Shown: positions 54,332-62,933 of the stretch, in pieces
Numbering within the stretch: position 1 is the first letter of the stretch
Layout: every line of letters starts with the position of its first letter
Source of the DNA: Shewanella sp. c952
Lineage (GTDB): Bacteria > Pseudomonadota > Gammaproteobacteria > Enterobacterales > Shewanellaceae
DNA: 64,000 nt
Reading direction: 5' to 3'
NCBI RefSeq assembly: GCF_019654975.1
Contig: NZ_BPEW01000014.1
Location: forward strand, 1-64,000
Program-made: the position numbers and the translations under genes
Notes under the pieces: generated by a model
What the model saw: the letters and a program-made list of their open reading frames with translations, nothing else
What the model was told of the DNA's origin: nothing
The model's database searches: none

Positions 54332-55933
54332 ATGAGCACTATTACTCAAGATTCGCCAGCCGCTCAGGACGATCACCATGATGACCATCATGGGGCGCCA
54401 AAAGGCATTATGCGCTGGATATTAACCACTAACCACAAAGATATCGGCACGCTCTACCTATGGTTCAGTTTTATTATGTTCCTTACCGGTGGCGCGATGG
54501 CGATGGTTATTCGAGCTGAGTTATTTCAGCCGGGATTACAACTGGTAGAGCCTAATTTTTTCAATCAGATGACCACAGTTCACGGCTTAGTTATGGTCTT
54601 TGGGGCGGTGATGCCGGCCTTTACGGGCTTAGCTAACTGGCTTATCCCAATGATGATCGGCGCGCCTGATATGGCACTACCGCGCATGAACAACTGGAGT
54701 TTTTGGATCCTACCGTTTGCGTTTGCCATTCTGTTAAGTTCTTTGTTTATGGAAGGTGGCGGGCCTAACTTTGGTTGGACTTTCTATGCTCCATTATCAA
54801 CGACTTATAGCCCTGACAGCACTGCTCTATTCGTGTTTTCAGTACATATCATGGGCATGAGCTCGATTATGGGCGCAATTAACGTTGTGGTGACCATCGT
54901 CAATATGCGTGCTCCAGGCATGACATGGATGAAGCTACCGCTGTTTGTATGGACCTGGTTGATCACCGCATTCCTGCTAATAGCGGTGATGCCGGTATTA
55001 GCCGGAACTGTCACCATGGTATTAACCGATAAGTACTTCGCCACCAGCTTCTTCGACGCTGCAGGAGGTGGTGATCCAGTCATGTTCCAGCATATATTCT
55101 GGTTCTTTGGTCACCCTGAAGTTTACATTATGATTTTACCGTCCTTCGGTATTATCTCCGCCATTGTTCCCGCCTTCAGTCGTAAGCCTTTGTTTGGTTA
55201 TGCCTCTATGGTGTACGCCACAGCCAGTATTGCGGTGTTGTCGTTCTTAGTTTGGGCGCATCATATGTTTACCACGGGGATGCCGGTGTTCGCCGAACTC
55301 TTCTTCATGTATTGCACCATGCTTATCGCAGTACCGACTGGCGTTAAGGTATTTAACTGGGTCGCGACTATGTGGCGTGGGTCGATTAGTTTTGAAACAC
55401 CAATGCTATTTGCAGTGGCATTTATTATCCTGTTTACCATCGGCGGTTTTTCAGGGCTAATGCTGGCGATTACCCCCGCTGATTTTCAATACCACGATAC
55501 CTACTTTGTGGTGGCGCATTTCCACTATGTATTGGTAACCGGCGCGATATTTTCCATTATGGCTGCAGCGTACTACTGGCTGCCAAAATGGACTGGCAAC
55601 ATGTATAGCGAGAGTTTGGGTCGCTGGCACTTCTGGTGCTCGGTTATCTCGGTAAACGTACTGTTTTTCCCAATGCACTTCTTGGGACTTGCAGGTATGC
55701 CTCGTCGAATACCTGATTACGCTATTCAGTTTGCAGATGTAAATCAGATCGTGTCGATTGGTGGCTTTGCCTTTGGATTGTCGCAGCTAATCTTTTTAGC
55801 TGTAGTGATCAAATGTATTCGTGGCGGCGAAAAAGCCCCAGCCAAACCATGGGATGGCGCAGAAGGATTGGAATGGACAATACCAAGCCCAGCGCCTTAC
55901 CACTCGTTTACAACACCACCTGAGGTGAAGTAA
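54332..55933 (+). CDS. ctaD: Cytochrome c oxidase subunit I (aa3-type)
   Basis: A 533-residue heme-copper oxidase subunit with 12 membrane segments. Heme a/a3 and CuB ligands are visible: TTVHGLVMVFG, FGHPEVYIMILP with the cross-linked Tyr, WAHHMFTTGM and HDTYFVVAHFHYVL. The N-terminal 25 residues are His/Asp-rich (DDHHDDHH), which is not part of the core and could bind metal. It reduces oxygen to water and pumps protons. Confidence 0.96.
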   Translation: MSTITQDSPAAQDDHHDDHHGAPKGIMRWILTTNHKDIGTLYLWFSFIMFLTGGAMAMVIRAELFQPGLQLVEPNFFNQMTTVHGLVMVFGAVMPAFTGLANWLIPMMIGAPDMALPRMNNWSFWILPFAFAILLSSLFMEGGGPNFGWTFYAPLSTTYSPDSTALFVFSVHIMGMSSIMGAINVVVTIVNMRAPGMTWMKLPLFVWTWLITAFLLIAVMPVLAGTVTMVLTDKYFATSFFDAAGGGDPVMFQHIFWFFGHPEVYIMILPSFGIISAIVPAFSRKPLFGYASMVYATASIAVLSFLVWAHHMFTTGMPVFAELFFMYCTMLIAVPTGVKVFNWVATMWRGSISFETPMLFAVAFIILFTIGGFSGLMLAITPADFQYHDTYFVVAHFHYVLVTGAIFSIMAAAYYWLPKWTGNMYSESLGRWHFWCSVISVNVLFFPMHFLGLAGMPRRIPDYAIQFADVNQIVSIGGFAFGLSQLIFLAVVIKCIRGGEKAPAKPWDGAEGLEWTIPSPAPYHSFTTPPEVK

Positions 55934-55935
55934 AA

Positions 55936-56505
55936 ATGAGCCAGCCACAGAGCAAATCAAACCGAAAGTTAATTACCATGCTGCTATTAGGCGCTGTGGG
56001 AATGTTTGGCTTCGGCTTTGCTCTCGTGCCGCTGTATGACGTGCTATGCGACACGCTGGGTATTAACGGCAAGACCCAAAGTACCGCCAGTGTTTATAAG
56101 CCCGTTACGGTAGATAAAAATAGAACAGTCACCATTGAGTTTGTTTCCCAAGTACAAAGCGACATGCCTTGGGAGTTCAAGCCTCAAATGAACAGTATGC
56201 AAGTTCACCCTGGAGAACTTATTCGCACTCACTTTGTTGCTAAGAATTTGTCGGCGAAACATATTGTCGGCCAAGCAATACCGTCGGTGTCGCCAGGGCA
56301 AGGGGCTGCCTATTTTAATAAAACAGAGTGCTTCTGTTTTAATCAGCAAGTATTAGCGGCGACAGCTACTGCCGATCTACCACTTATCTTTTACGTGGAC
56401 CCTGAATTACCGGACTCCATCTCTACCTTGACCCTCTCTTATACCCTCTACAATATTACCGATAAAAGTTATGCCGGTAGCGTAGAGCAAGGAGCTGCAA
56501 GATGA
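55936..56505 (+). CDS. ctaG: CtaG/Cox11, copper chaperone for CuB
   Basis: A 189-residue protein with one N-terminal membrane segment (about 13-33, ending LVPLYDVLCDTLGING) and a periplasmic immunoglobulin-like domain. The copper motif is ECFCFNQQ (C-F-C), as in Cox11. It inserts CuB into subunit I. It starts 2 bp after ctaD, and its stop overlaps the ATG of a small frame (ATGA). Confidence 0.94.
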   Translation: MSQPQSKSNRKLITMLLLGAVGMFGFGFALVPLYDVLCDTLGINGKTQSTASVYKPVTVDKNRTVTIEFVSQVQSDMPWEFKPQMNSMQVHPGELIRTHFVAKNLSAKHIVGQAIPSVSPGQGAAYFNKTECFCFNQQVLAATATADLPLIFYVDPELPDSISTLTLSYTLYNITDKSYAGSVEQGAAR

Positions 56506-56636
56506 CATTTATTCAGCAACAAAATCACTATTTGCCCTTAAAAAGTCGTAGGCAAAATAAACAGTTAATTTCTACCCTAGCCAACTCTACTACTCTTTAC
56601 TCTATGGTTGAGAAAGGAGATAAAAATGACGACTAA
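56502..56636 (+). CDS. Possible 44-residue protein between ctaG and ctaE
   Basis: An open frame of 44 codons (MTFIQQQNHYLPLKSRRQNK at the start, ending EKGDKNDD) whose ATG overlaps the ctaG stop in an ATGA coupling arrangement, and whose end overlaps the ctaE start by 11 bp in another frame. It has no membrane segment and no recognised family. In other proteobacteria a small DUF2970 membrane protein occupies this place; this one does not resemble it. It may be a coupling device that carries ribosomes to ctaE, or a remnant. Confidence 0.35.
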   Translation: MTFIQQQNHYLPLKSRRQNKQLISTLANSTTLYSMVEKGDKNDD

Positions 56637-57501
56637 ACACGAACCCTATTATGTACCAGCACAAAGTGCCTGGCCGATTATCGGTGCAATCGGGCTGTTT
56701 CTTATCGCTTTCGGCGCCGGTAGCTTCGTATCTGAACTAAATAGTGAAGGCGGTATCGGCGGCTATATCTTATTAGCTGGAATTGCCGTAATTATTTTTA
56801 TGATCTTCGGTTGGTTTAGAACTGTTATTGCAGAATCAATGGCAGGTCTCTATTCAAAACAGATGGATCGTTCATTTAGACAAGGGATGAGCTGGTTTAT
56901 CTTCTCTGAGGTGATGTTTTTTGCCGCGTTTTTCGGTGCGCTATTTTACGCCAGAATGATTGCGATTCCATGGCTTGGCGGCGCATCCAACAATGCCATG
57001 ACCCACGAAGTACTGTGGCCAACATTTGAAGCGGTTTGGCCACTTGTCACCACGCCTGATGGCACTACGACCGAAGCGATGGGCTGGACAGGTTTACCGC
57101 TATACAACACCCTTATTCTGCTGACATCATCTGTGACACTGCACTTTGCCCATGTAGGGCTTGAAAAAAACAAGCGTCAGGCACTAACCGCCTGGTTAGC
57201 ATTGACCATTGTGTTGGGTATCGGTTTTTTATTCTTGCAAGCTGAAGAGTATATCCATGCCTATCAAGAGATGGGGCTAACACTCGAATCTGGCGTTTAC
57301 GGCAATACCTTCTTTCTACTAACCGGTTTTCACGGTATGCACGTGACGTTAGGCACCGTATTTCTGATTGTGTTGTTTTTCAGGGTACTGAAAGGCCATT
57401 TCAGCCCCGAACATCACTTTGCGTTCCAAGCGGGTAGTTGGTATTGGCACTTTGTTGATGTAGTTTGGTTGTGCCTATTTATATTTGTTTATGTGCTTTA
57501 A
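56626..57501 (+). CDS. ctaE: Cytochrome c oxidase subunit III
   Basis: The start ATG at 56626 follows an excellent AAAGGAGATAAAA site; a TTG at 56608 is in frame but would include that site. The 291-residue protein has seven membrane segments. Family landmarks: WPIIGAIGLFLIAFG, SEVMFFAAFFGALFYAR with the conserved Glu, LLTGFHGMHVTLGT and a C-terminal WYWHFVDVVWLCLF. It stabilises the aa3 core. Confidence 0.95.
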   Translation: MTTKHEPYYVPAQSAWPIIGAIGLFLIAFGAGSFVSELNSEGGIGGYILLAGIAVIIFMIFGWFRTVIAESMAGLYSKQMDRSFRQGMSWFIFSEVMFFAAFFGALFYARMIAIPWLGGASNNAMTHEVLWPTFEAVWPLVTTPDGTTTEAMGWTGLPLYNTLILLTSSVTLHFAHVGLEKNKRQALTAWLALTIVLGIGFLFLQAEEYIHAYQEMGLTLESGVYGNTFFLLTGFHGMHVTLGTVFLIVLFFRVLKGHFSPEHHFAFQAGSWYWHFVDVVWLCLFIFVYVL

Positions 57502-57529
57502 CAGCAATTAATAGCACACGGGTGGTTGA

Positions 57530-57748
57530 CTAATAAGGTCTGGGGTTTGGCGCAATAACCCCGGTCGCTAAGGCCACTAGCAGTAACATAATGACCAGCA
57601 CAGAGAAGAGTACCCGTCGGCCTAGATATTGGCTCATGGGTACACTCTTTTCACCTTTAACCATCACAAATAGGGCTCTCGCTAAATTAACCAATATGAA
57701 CAGCAGTAGTAGTACTAAAACCAGTTTAAAAACAAATAGCATATTCAT
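57530..57748 (-). CDS. DUF2909 twin-transmembrane protein, antisense to the operon
   Basis: The start at 57748 (MNMLFVFKLV) has GGAG five bases upstream, giving 72 residues; the frame is open to 57829 without a site. Two membrane segments (about 4-24 and 45-65) are joined by a basic loop (KGEKSVPMSQYLGRR), as in DUF2909 proteins that commonly sit beside oxidase assembly genes. It is encoded on the strand opposite to its neighbours and overlaps the probable start of the SURF1 gene. A role in oxidase assembly is inferred from context. Confidence 0.75.
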   Translation of the reverse strand: MNMLFVFKLVLVLLLLFILVNLARALFVMVKGEKSVPMSQYLGRRVLFSVLVIMLLLVALATGVIAPNPRPY

Positions 57749-58493
57749 TAAATCTCCAAAAATTGGGGCTTTAGGCATTTGGTTGTTTATCGTACTTTCT
57801 ACTTTGATGGTGTTTACAATTTTGGTCAAGCTTGGTTTTTGGCAGCTTGAACGGGCAGAGCAGAAACAGCAATGGCAAGCAGCGCTAAGTCAACGACAAA
57901 ACGCTAGCGTACTGACTTATGAGCAACTCCTCGCTCACCTTGGCAATGACAACCTAACTGGCTACAAACTGAGTACTCACGTCACGCCCATTCTGCAGCA
58001 AGTATTTCTTTTAGATAACCAAACCGTTAACGGTAGAGTTGGCTATTTAGCCTATCAAGCATTTGAGGTCGCGCCAGATAAACCATGGTTATTAGTCGAA
58101 TTAGGCTTTGAGGCGGGAAGTATTGATCGCTCAATGCTGCCTAACGTTGCAGCGCTAACAAGTCCTTTAGCGTTAAGCGGGCGTGTCTACCAAAAACAGA
58201 TGAATCCGATGAGTTCAGAGCTCATGGCCGAAACAGGCTCACCTATACGGATCCAAAATTTAAACATAGAGCAGCTTGCGCTGTTAATTGATAAGCCACT
58301 GCTGCCAGTCGTGCTGCAACCCAATAATATTCCAGGTGATAGTCGTATTCATCCATGGCAACCGATTCCATTATCAGCACAAAAACATCAAGGATATGCA
58401 GTGCAGTGGTTCAGTATGGCCGGAGTATTTGCAGTTATCATGCTCTTTTTGTTTTTTCGTAAATTAAAACAACAAGATAATCATAAAAATTAA
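57696..58493 (+). CDS. SURF1 family oxidase assembly protein
   Basis: A 265-residue protein from the ATG at 57696; the frame is open from 57591. The N-terminal start is uncertain because it runs opposite the DUF2909 gene and no strong ribosome binding site is present. TM1 (about 27-48) leads to GFWQLERAEQKQ, the SURF1 N-terminal signature, then a periplasmic domain with LLDNQTVNGRVGYLAYQAFE and PWLLVELGF, and TM2 (about 240-258) after HQGYAVQWFSMAG. SURF1 helps heme a insertion into subunit I. Confidence 0.85.
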   Translation: MNSSSSTKTSLKTNSIFIKSPKIGALGIWLFIVLSTLMVFTILVKLGFWQLERAEQKQQWQAALSQRQNASVLTYEQLLAHLGNDNLTGYKLSTHVTPILQQVFLLDNQTVNGRVGYLAYQAFEVAPDKPWLLVELGFEAGSIDRSMLPNVAALTSPLALSGRVYQKQMNPMSSELMAETGSPIRIQNLNIEQLALLIDKPLLPVVLQPNNIPGDSRIHPWQPIPLSAQKHQGYAVQWFSMAGVFAVIMLFLFFRKLKQQDNHKN

Positions 58494-58706
58494 AAACTGA
58501 CATGGCTATTGCTAAGGCAGAATAGACCATGTAGGTTAGAAAATATGCATCCTAGCCGTTCCGGGATGTACTGATATTAAGCTGTTCACGATTACCGTCG
58601 TTTTGCTTATTACCTTAGCTGTATTGGTAATGCATGCTGACAAGACCTCATAAAGGTACTGCAGCAATAAGGTAACGTGGTACCCAAATAATACAGAGGA
58701 GATGGA

Positions 58707-59252
58707 ATGAACTCCCCCAAAAAGAACGGCAAGAAAACACTACTATTACTACTTTTGGCTTTTGCGGTACCCGTTATTGCTGCCAAACTGATTTTAAGTT
58801 TTGGACTGTATAATGGTGGAGCAACCAACAAGGGCGAGCTGCTTGAAGTCGGTATGAACTACCAAAGCTTAGATATGACAAACCCTCAACCTAGAGAGTG
58901 GCAATTGTTGTATCAACTGCCCCCGATTTGCGACACAACCTGTTTAGATAGACTCTATATTTTACAGCAAAGCCATATTGCAATGGGTCGAAATCAAGAC
59001 CGCGTGCATACCATCATTATGCTTGATGAAAACAGTGACAGCTCAGCACTATCCTCATTCGATTTTATGACTGCAACGCCAACACCTGCGCTCACTCAAC
59101 TACTCAAAGATCAACAGTTTGTCGTCGTTGATCCCCTAGGTAGCATGGTCATGAGTTACCCAATCACCACCAGTCATCAGGCTCAAATAATGCAGGGTAA
59201 GGCAATTGTGGCTGACTTAAGAAAGATGCTTAAGCTTTCGAGGATCGGCTAA
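58707..59252 (+). CDS. Cytochrome oxidase-associated membrane-anchored protein
   Basis: A 181-residue protein with one N-terminal membrane segment (about 9-31) and a periplasmic domain containing LLYQLPPICDTTCLDRLYILQQSHIAMGR. The CDTTC pair at about 72-76 resembles the CxxxC of SCO-type thioredoxin folds, and DPLGSMVMSYPI near the end also fits such a fold. Similar genes are found in Shewanella and Pseudomonas cox clusters with no defined function. A redox or copper role is inferred. It has a GGAGATGG site, and its stop overlaps the ATG of the short frame before ctaA. Confidence 0.78.
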   Translation: MNSPKKNGKKTLLLLLLAFAVPVIAAKLILSFGLYNGGATNKGELLEVGMNYQSLDMTNPQPREWQLLYQLPPICDTTCLDRLYILQQSHIAMGRNQDRVHTIIMLDENSDSSALSSFDFMTATPTPALTQLLKDQQFVVVDPLGSMVMSYPITTSHQAQIMQGKAIVADLRKMLKLSRIG

Positions 59253-59377
59253 TGGATATAAAGCCGCTACTTAAGATCACTTTAGTTTTTACTCTGCCTG
59301 TAATTATGCATCAGTTGGCTTATACCTGCTTCTTTATGACAGATAACCAAAACATGGAGGTACTTAATGGATATTAA
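59252..59377 (+). CDS. 41-residue frame duplicating the CtaA N-terminus
   Basis: The frame starts on the last base of the preceding stop (TAATG) and encodes [19 protein letters not shown]..., nearly the same 19 residues as the start of CtaA 115 bp downstream, then diverges and stops inside the ctaA start region. About eight of the eleven codon differences in the matching part are synonymous. It is either a decayed partial duplication or a small leader peptide that couples translation to ctaA. Confidence 0.45.
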   Translation: MDIKPLLKITLVFTLPVIMHQLAYTCFFMTDNQNMEVLNGY

Positions 59378-60350
59378 ACCTCTACTAAAAGTCACTTTAG
59401 TTTTTACTTTGTGCGTCATCATGATGGGAGCTTACACCCGTCTTTCAGATGCCGGTCTTGGCTGCCCAGATTGGCCTGGTTGCTATGGCATGGTTAAAGT
59501 CCCAAGTGCGAGCCATGAACTCACAGCAGCAAAAGATGCCTTTCCAGAGTACACTGTAGAATCAGAAAAAGCCTGGCTTGAAATGATCCATCGCTATATT
59601 GCCGGCACATTAGGGTTGATGGTGCTAGTCATTTTGATCATGAGCTTACGTAAAGCAGATGCTCCCAAAAAACTACCGATGTTTATTGCTGCATTAATCG
59701 TTTTTCAAGCGGCACTGGGGATGTGGACAGTCACCATGAAACTGATGCCAATTGTGGTGATGTCACATCTTATCGGTGGCTTTGCACTATTCTCATTGCT
59801 CTTACTGCTCTACCTTCGCTGTAAGCCTTTACGAATACCGGGGGGGGACGCTCCCGCCAGAAAGCTATCAGCTTTCGCCTTAATGTGTATTGGCGTGCTG
59901 TTATTACAGATCATCTTAGGTGGCTGGACCTCTTCTAACTACGCAGCTCTGGCTTGTACTTCATTACCTATTTGCGAGGGTAATTGGGTAGATAATCTCG
60001 ACTTCAGTGCTGCTTTTTCACCATTCCAAGGCGATCATCCCAGCTATGAGTTTGGCGTATTAGATTACTCAGCTCGAATGACGATTCATGTTGCCCATCG
60101 TATTGGCGCGATTATCACCGCGATAATGCTGCTTTGGTTAGCTTTCAATCTTATCACCAAAGCGCATTCAAAAATTATTCGTAATGCCGCTTGGTTATTA
60201 GCTGGGTTAGTGGTGTTGCAGGTCATTCTTGGTATTAGCAATGTAGTGTTACACCTACCTTTAGGAGTAGCGGTATCTCATAACGCGGGGGCAGCACTTC
60301 TGCTGCTGACATTGGTATTTATCAATTACGCCTTATGGCGAAAAGCATAG
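59367..60350 (+). CDS. ctaA: Heme A synthase (COX15/CtaA)
   Basis: A 327-residue protein with eight membrane segments. It hydroxylates the methyl group of heme O to make heme A. Heme-ligand His residues lie in [33 protein letters not shown] and [12 protein letters not shown]. The opening [21 protein letters not shown], with its two Cys, is characteristic. It has a GGAGG site. A run of eight G at 59840-59847 encodes Pro-Gly-Gly. The next frame overlaps its end, but ctaB starts 84 bp later. Confidence 0.94.
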   Translation: MDIKPLLKVTLVFTLCVIMMGAYTRLSDAGLGCPDWPGCYGMVKVPSASHELTAAKDAFPEYTVESEKAWLEMIHRYIAGTLGLMVLVILIMSLRKADAPKKLPMFIAALIVFQAALGMWTVTMKLMPIVVMSHLIGGFALFSLLLLLYLRCKPLRIPGGDAPARKLSAFALMCIGVLLLQIILGGWTSSNYAALACTSLPICEGNWVDNLDFSAAFSPFQGDHPSYEFGVLDYSARMTIHVAHRIGAIITAIMLLWLAFNLITKAHSKIIRNAAWLLAGLVVLQVILGISNVVLHLPLGVAVSHNAGAALLLLTLVFINYALWRKA

Positions 60351-60433
60351 CAACACTCTGCGATGAACAAATAATAAGTAAGCGGATTTCAACCCATTTA
60401 AGTGTGTCCAGTGAGGACAATGAGGTGCAAGCC

Positions 60434-61339
60434 ATGGAAAAACAAATAACCATAACCAGAGGCGCAGCAACACCACTAATCCAGTGGCGTGCCTATTACG
60501 AAATGACCAAGCCCAAAGTCGTCGCCTTAATGCTATTAACTGTGCTGGTAGGAATGTGCCTCGCCGTGCCAGGAACGGTGCCACTGCAGCCTCTCATCGC
60601 GGGTATGGCAGGCATTGGTATGATGGCTGGCGCTGCAGCGGCATTTAACCACCTTATCGATCGCCGCATTGACGGCTTGATGGCAAGAACCTATAACCGC
60701 CCATTGCCCAAAGGCAAAGTCTCAATTGCCAAAGCGCTGATTTTCTCATTTGGCATTGGGATATTAGGCTTTGTTATTCTTTATGCTCTGGTCAATCCAT
60801 TAACTGCATGGCTCACTTTTGCTAGCCTCATTGGTTATGCTGTGGTTTACACCGCCTACTTAAAGCGTGCAACGCCACAAAATATTGTGGTTGGCGGGCT
60901 TGCAGGAGCGATGCCGCCACTACTGGGTTGGACTTCAGTAACCGGCGAGTTTCACGGCAATGCGCTACTGTTGGTGATAATCATTTTTGCTTGGACCCCA
61001 CCGCATTTTTGGGCGCTAGCTATTCACCGCAAAGCCGAGTACGCCAAAGTAGATATTCCCATGTTACCAGTTACCCATGGTGTTGAATTTACTAAAACCT
61101 GTATTTTCCTCTACACCATCTTACTTGCCATCGCTTGCTTGCTGCCTGTCCTAGTAGGTATGTGCGGCCCAGTGTATTTGGTCAGCTCTACCCTATTAAG
61201 CGCAGGTTTTATCTATAAAGCATGGCAGCTTAAGTTTCACGAAACACCAGGTCTCGCGATGAACGTATTTAAGTTCTCAATCTATCACCTGATGCTGCTG
61301 TTTATTGCACTCTTGGTTGACCATTACTTGTGGGTCTAA
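60434..61339 (+). CDS. ctaB: Heme O synthase (protoheme IX farnesyltransferase)
   Basis: The start at 60434 ([10 protein letters not shown]) is preferred, with GAGG eight bases upstream; the frame opens at 60335 inside ctaA. The 301-residue UbiA-family protein has nine membrane segments. The two Asp-rich motifs are [23 protein letters not shown] in the first half and [16 protein letters not shown] in the second. It adds farnesyl to heme B, providing heme O to CtaA. Confidence 0.94.
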   Translation: MEKQITITRGAATPLIQWRAYYEMTKPKVVALMLLTVLVGMCLAVPGTVPLQPLIAGMAGIGMMAGAAAAFNHLIDRRIDGLMARTYNRPLPKGKVSIAKALIFSFGIGILGFVILYALVNPLTAWLTFASLIGYAVVYTAYLKRATPQNIVVGGLAGAMPPLLGWTSVTGEFHGNALLLVIIIFAWTPPHFWALAIHRKAEYAKVDIPMLPVTHGVEFTKTCIFLYTILLAIACLLPVLVGMCGPVYLVSSTLLSAGFIYKAWQLKFHETPGLAMNVFKFSIYHLMLLFIALLVDHYLWV

Positions 61340-61371
61340 TACCAACGCCAGCTTAAGGAGAGGAAATTAAA

Positions 61372-62004
61372 ATGAAATTGTCATGGATATTAACGGCGAT
61401 AGTTATCGCCTCAGCTGGCGCTTGGGCGGCAGTCCAATTTAGTCAGCCAAAAGAACTGCTGTTACAGACAAGTTTTGAGTTTCCTACTCCCCAAGCCATT
61501 GCTCCATTTTCTTTAACAGATCAGCATGGTAAAGCGTTTACTAATGATGACTTATCAGGAAAGTGGAGCCTGTTTTTTATCGGCTATACCTCCTGCCCAG
61601 ATGTTTGCCCTACCACTATGGGAAAACTCACTGCAGCCTATCCGTCACTATCAGAACATGCTGACTTACAAGTAATCTTCCTATCGGTTGATCCACAGCG
61701 AGATTCAACCGATACCTTACTTAATTACGCTAACTTCTTTAACCCTGAGTTTGTTGCCGTCACCGCTGAGCATAAACAGCTATACCCAATAACTCGTAGC
61801 CTCGGCTTTGTGTATGCCATGGTGGGTGATGGAGAAGATTATCAGGTCGATCACAGTGCTTCGTTTGCGCTAGTTTCCCCCCAAGGTGAGAAAGTGGCCA
61901 TTATCAAGCCTAAATCGGATACGCCAGGTAAGCTGCCGCAAATCAAGAACAGTGCGCTTATTCACGATGTGAATGCCCTGATTGAGAAGTACGGCACAGG
62001 ATAA
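61372..62004 (+). CDS. SCO1/SenC family copper chaperone
   Basis: A 210-residue protein with one N-terminal membrane anchor (about 3-22) and a periplasmic thioredoxin fold. Copper ligands are C75-P-D-V-C79 in FIGYTSCPDVCPTT and H161 in VDHSASF. SCO proteins deliver copper to the CuA site of subunit II. It is the last gene of the cox cluster; no strong terminator is seen after it. Confidence 0.93.
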   Translation: MKLSWILTAIVIASAGAWAAVQFSQPKELLLQTSFEFPTPQAIAPFSLTDQHGKAFTNDDLSGKWSLFFIGYTSCPDVCPTTMGKLTAAYPSLSEHADLQVIFLSVDPQRDSTDTLLNYANFFNPEFVAVTAEHKQLYPITRSLGFVYAMVGDGEDYQVDHSASFALVSPQGEKVAIIKPKSDTPGKLPQIKNSALIHDVNALIEKYGTG

Positions 62005-62202
62005 TTCATTTAAAATGACCTCTCCGGATATATAACTGCTCACTGACCTTGAAGGGTATTGCCAGCTTGCCTGAAACTTAACTAACTGAATAAATTTTTA
62101 ATAACAGCTACTTAAAATAATCCGCTATTTCGAAAATACTCAATAAAGCGCTATAGTGCACTGCAACCCCTATATGATGCGAATTGAATAAATTGAGTAT
62201 CG

Positions 62203-62802
62203 ATGTTTGAACTTGCAGAAGAATTAGAACAAGTAAAAATAGGCATAACAGCTGCCACTAAAATCGCTAAAGCTCACTTTGTAGAAGCTGATTTTTACCT
62301 GGCGATTGATAGCCTGTCAGAGAGTGCCATCTCAAAAGCCCGTCTCGATCTACTGCTTGTCAGTGGGGCCTCCCCAGCGAAAAAACTGTCCATTAAACAA
62401 GTCTGTGATGAACACGATTGCACCGCAGCATTTTTTGACAACATTTCAAATGAGCATGAGCCAATATGGAATGTTAAGACTAATCTGAAAGCAAAACTTT
62501 ACTCTCAAGAAATGCCTAATAATTTAGATATTGCAGATGTGCGGCTGCTAACAGATGCATCTGAGGTACTGCTAGCATTTAACTGTCATAAAACTCTGTT
62601 TAGTTACCTGCAACGCAGCGCTATCGAAACTGTTGTGGGCTGTATCTATCTCGCTCATGGCAATATAACTGTTGATGACTACACCCAGGTGAATCGAAAA
62701 ATAGCTAACATGTTAGCGCCATCAGCGAGCTTTATTTCCAGTATTTTATTTGATGGTGTCGGCGAATGTACCGCTATTGTGGCGATTAAGAAGATTCAAT
62801 AA
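62203..62802 (+). CDS. Unknown protein with degenerate FtsZ/tubulin-like layout
   Basis: A 199-residue soluble protein with no named family recognised. By eye it follows the FtsZ order. KIGITAATKIAKAHFVEADFYLAIDS is like strand 1 to strand 2 of FtsZ, where the glycine-rich loop is missing. RLDLLLVSGASPAKK stands where FtsZ has DMVFITAGMGGGTGTG, so the GTP signature is lost. The end HGNITVDDYTQV...SASFISSILFDG...CTAIVAI resembles the C-terminal subdomain, and the middle is much shorter. If so, it cannot bind GTP in the usual way. The gene is isolated. Confidence 0.6.
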   Translation: MFELAEELEQVKIGITAATKIAKAHFVEADFYLAIDSLSESAISKARLDLLLVSGASPAKKLSIKQVCDEHDCTAAFFDNISNEHEPIWNVKTNLKAKLYSQEMPNNLDIADVRLLTDASEVLLAFNCHKTLFSYLQRSAIETVVGCIYLAHGNITVDDYTQVNRKIANMLAPSASFISSILFDGVGECTAIVAIKKIQ

Positions 62803-62933
62803 TGAGGTTATTAGAGCACTTTTTTCAGAATCTAACTTACAACAACTCACCATTCCTGACCAAGAGCGCTTTAACTAAATAAAAGTACACCCTTGGTTAA
62901 TTGTCACCGCTAGCTTCTCCCACGAGTAAGTTG

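Noticed and set aside
59840-59847. Frameshift in ctaA at the run of G
   Set aside because: The reading frame is intact across the run, and the CtaA sequence continues normally on both sides.
62840-62930. Searched for a tRNA, small RNA or terminator after the FtsZ-like gene
   Set aside because: No cloverleaf, T run after a stem or known RNA pattern was seen before the fold-back repeat begins.
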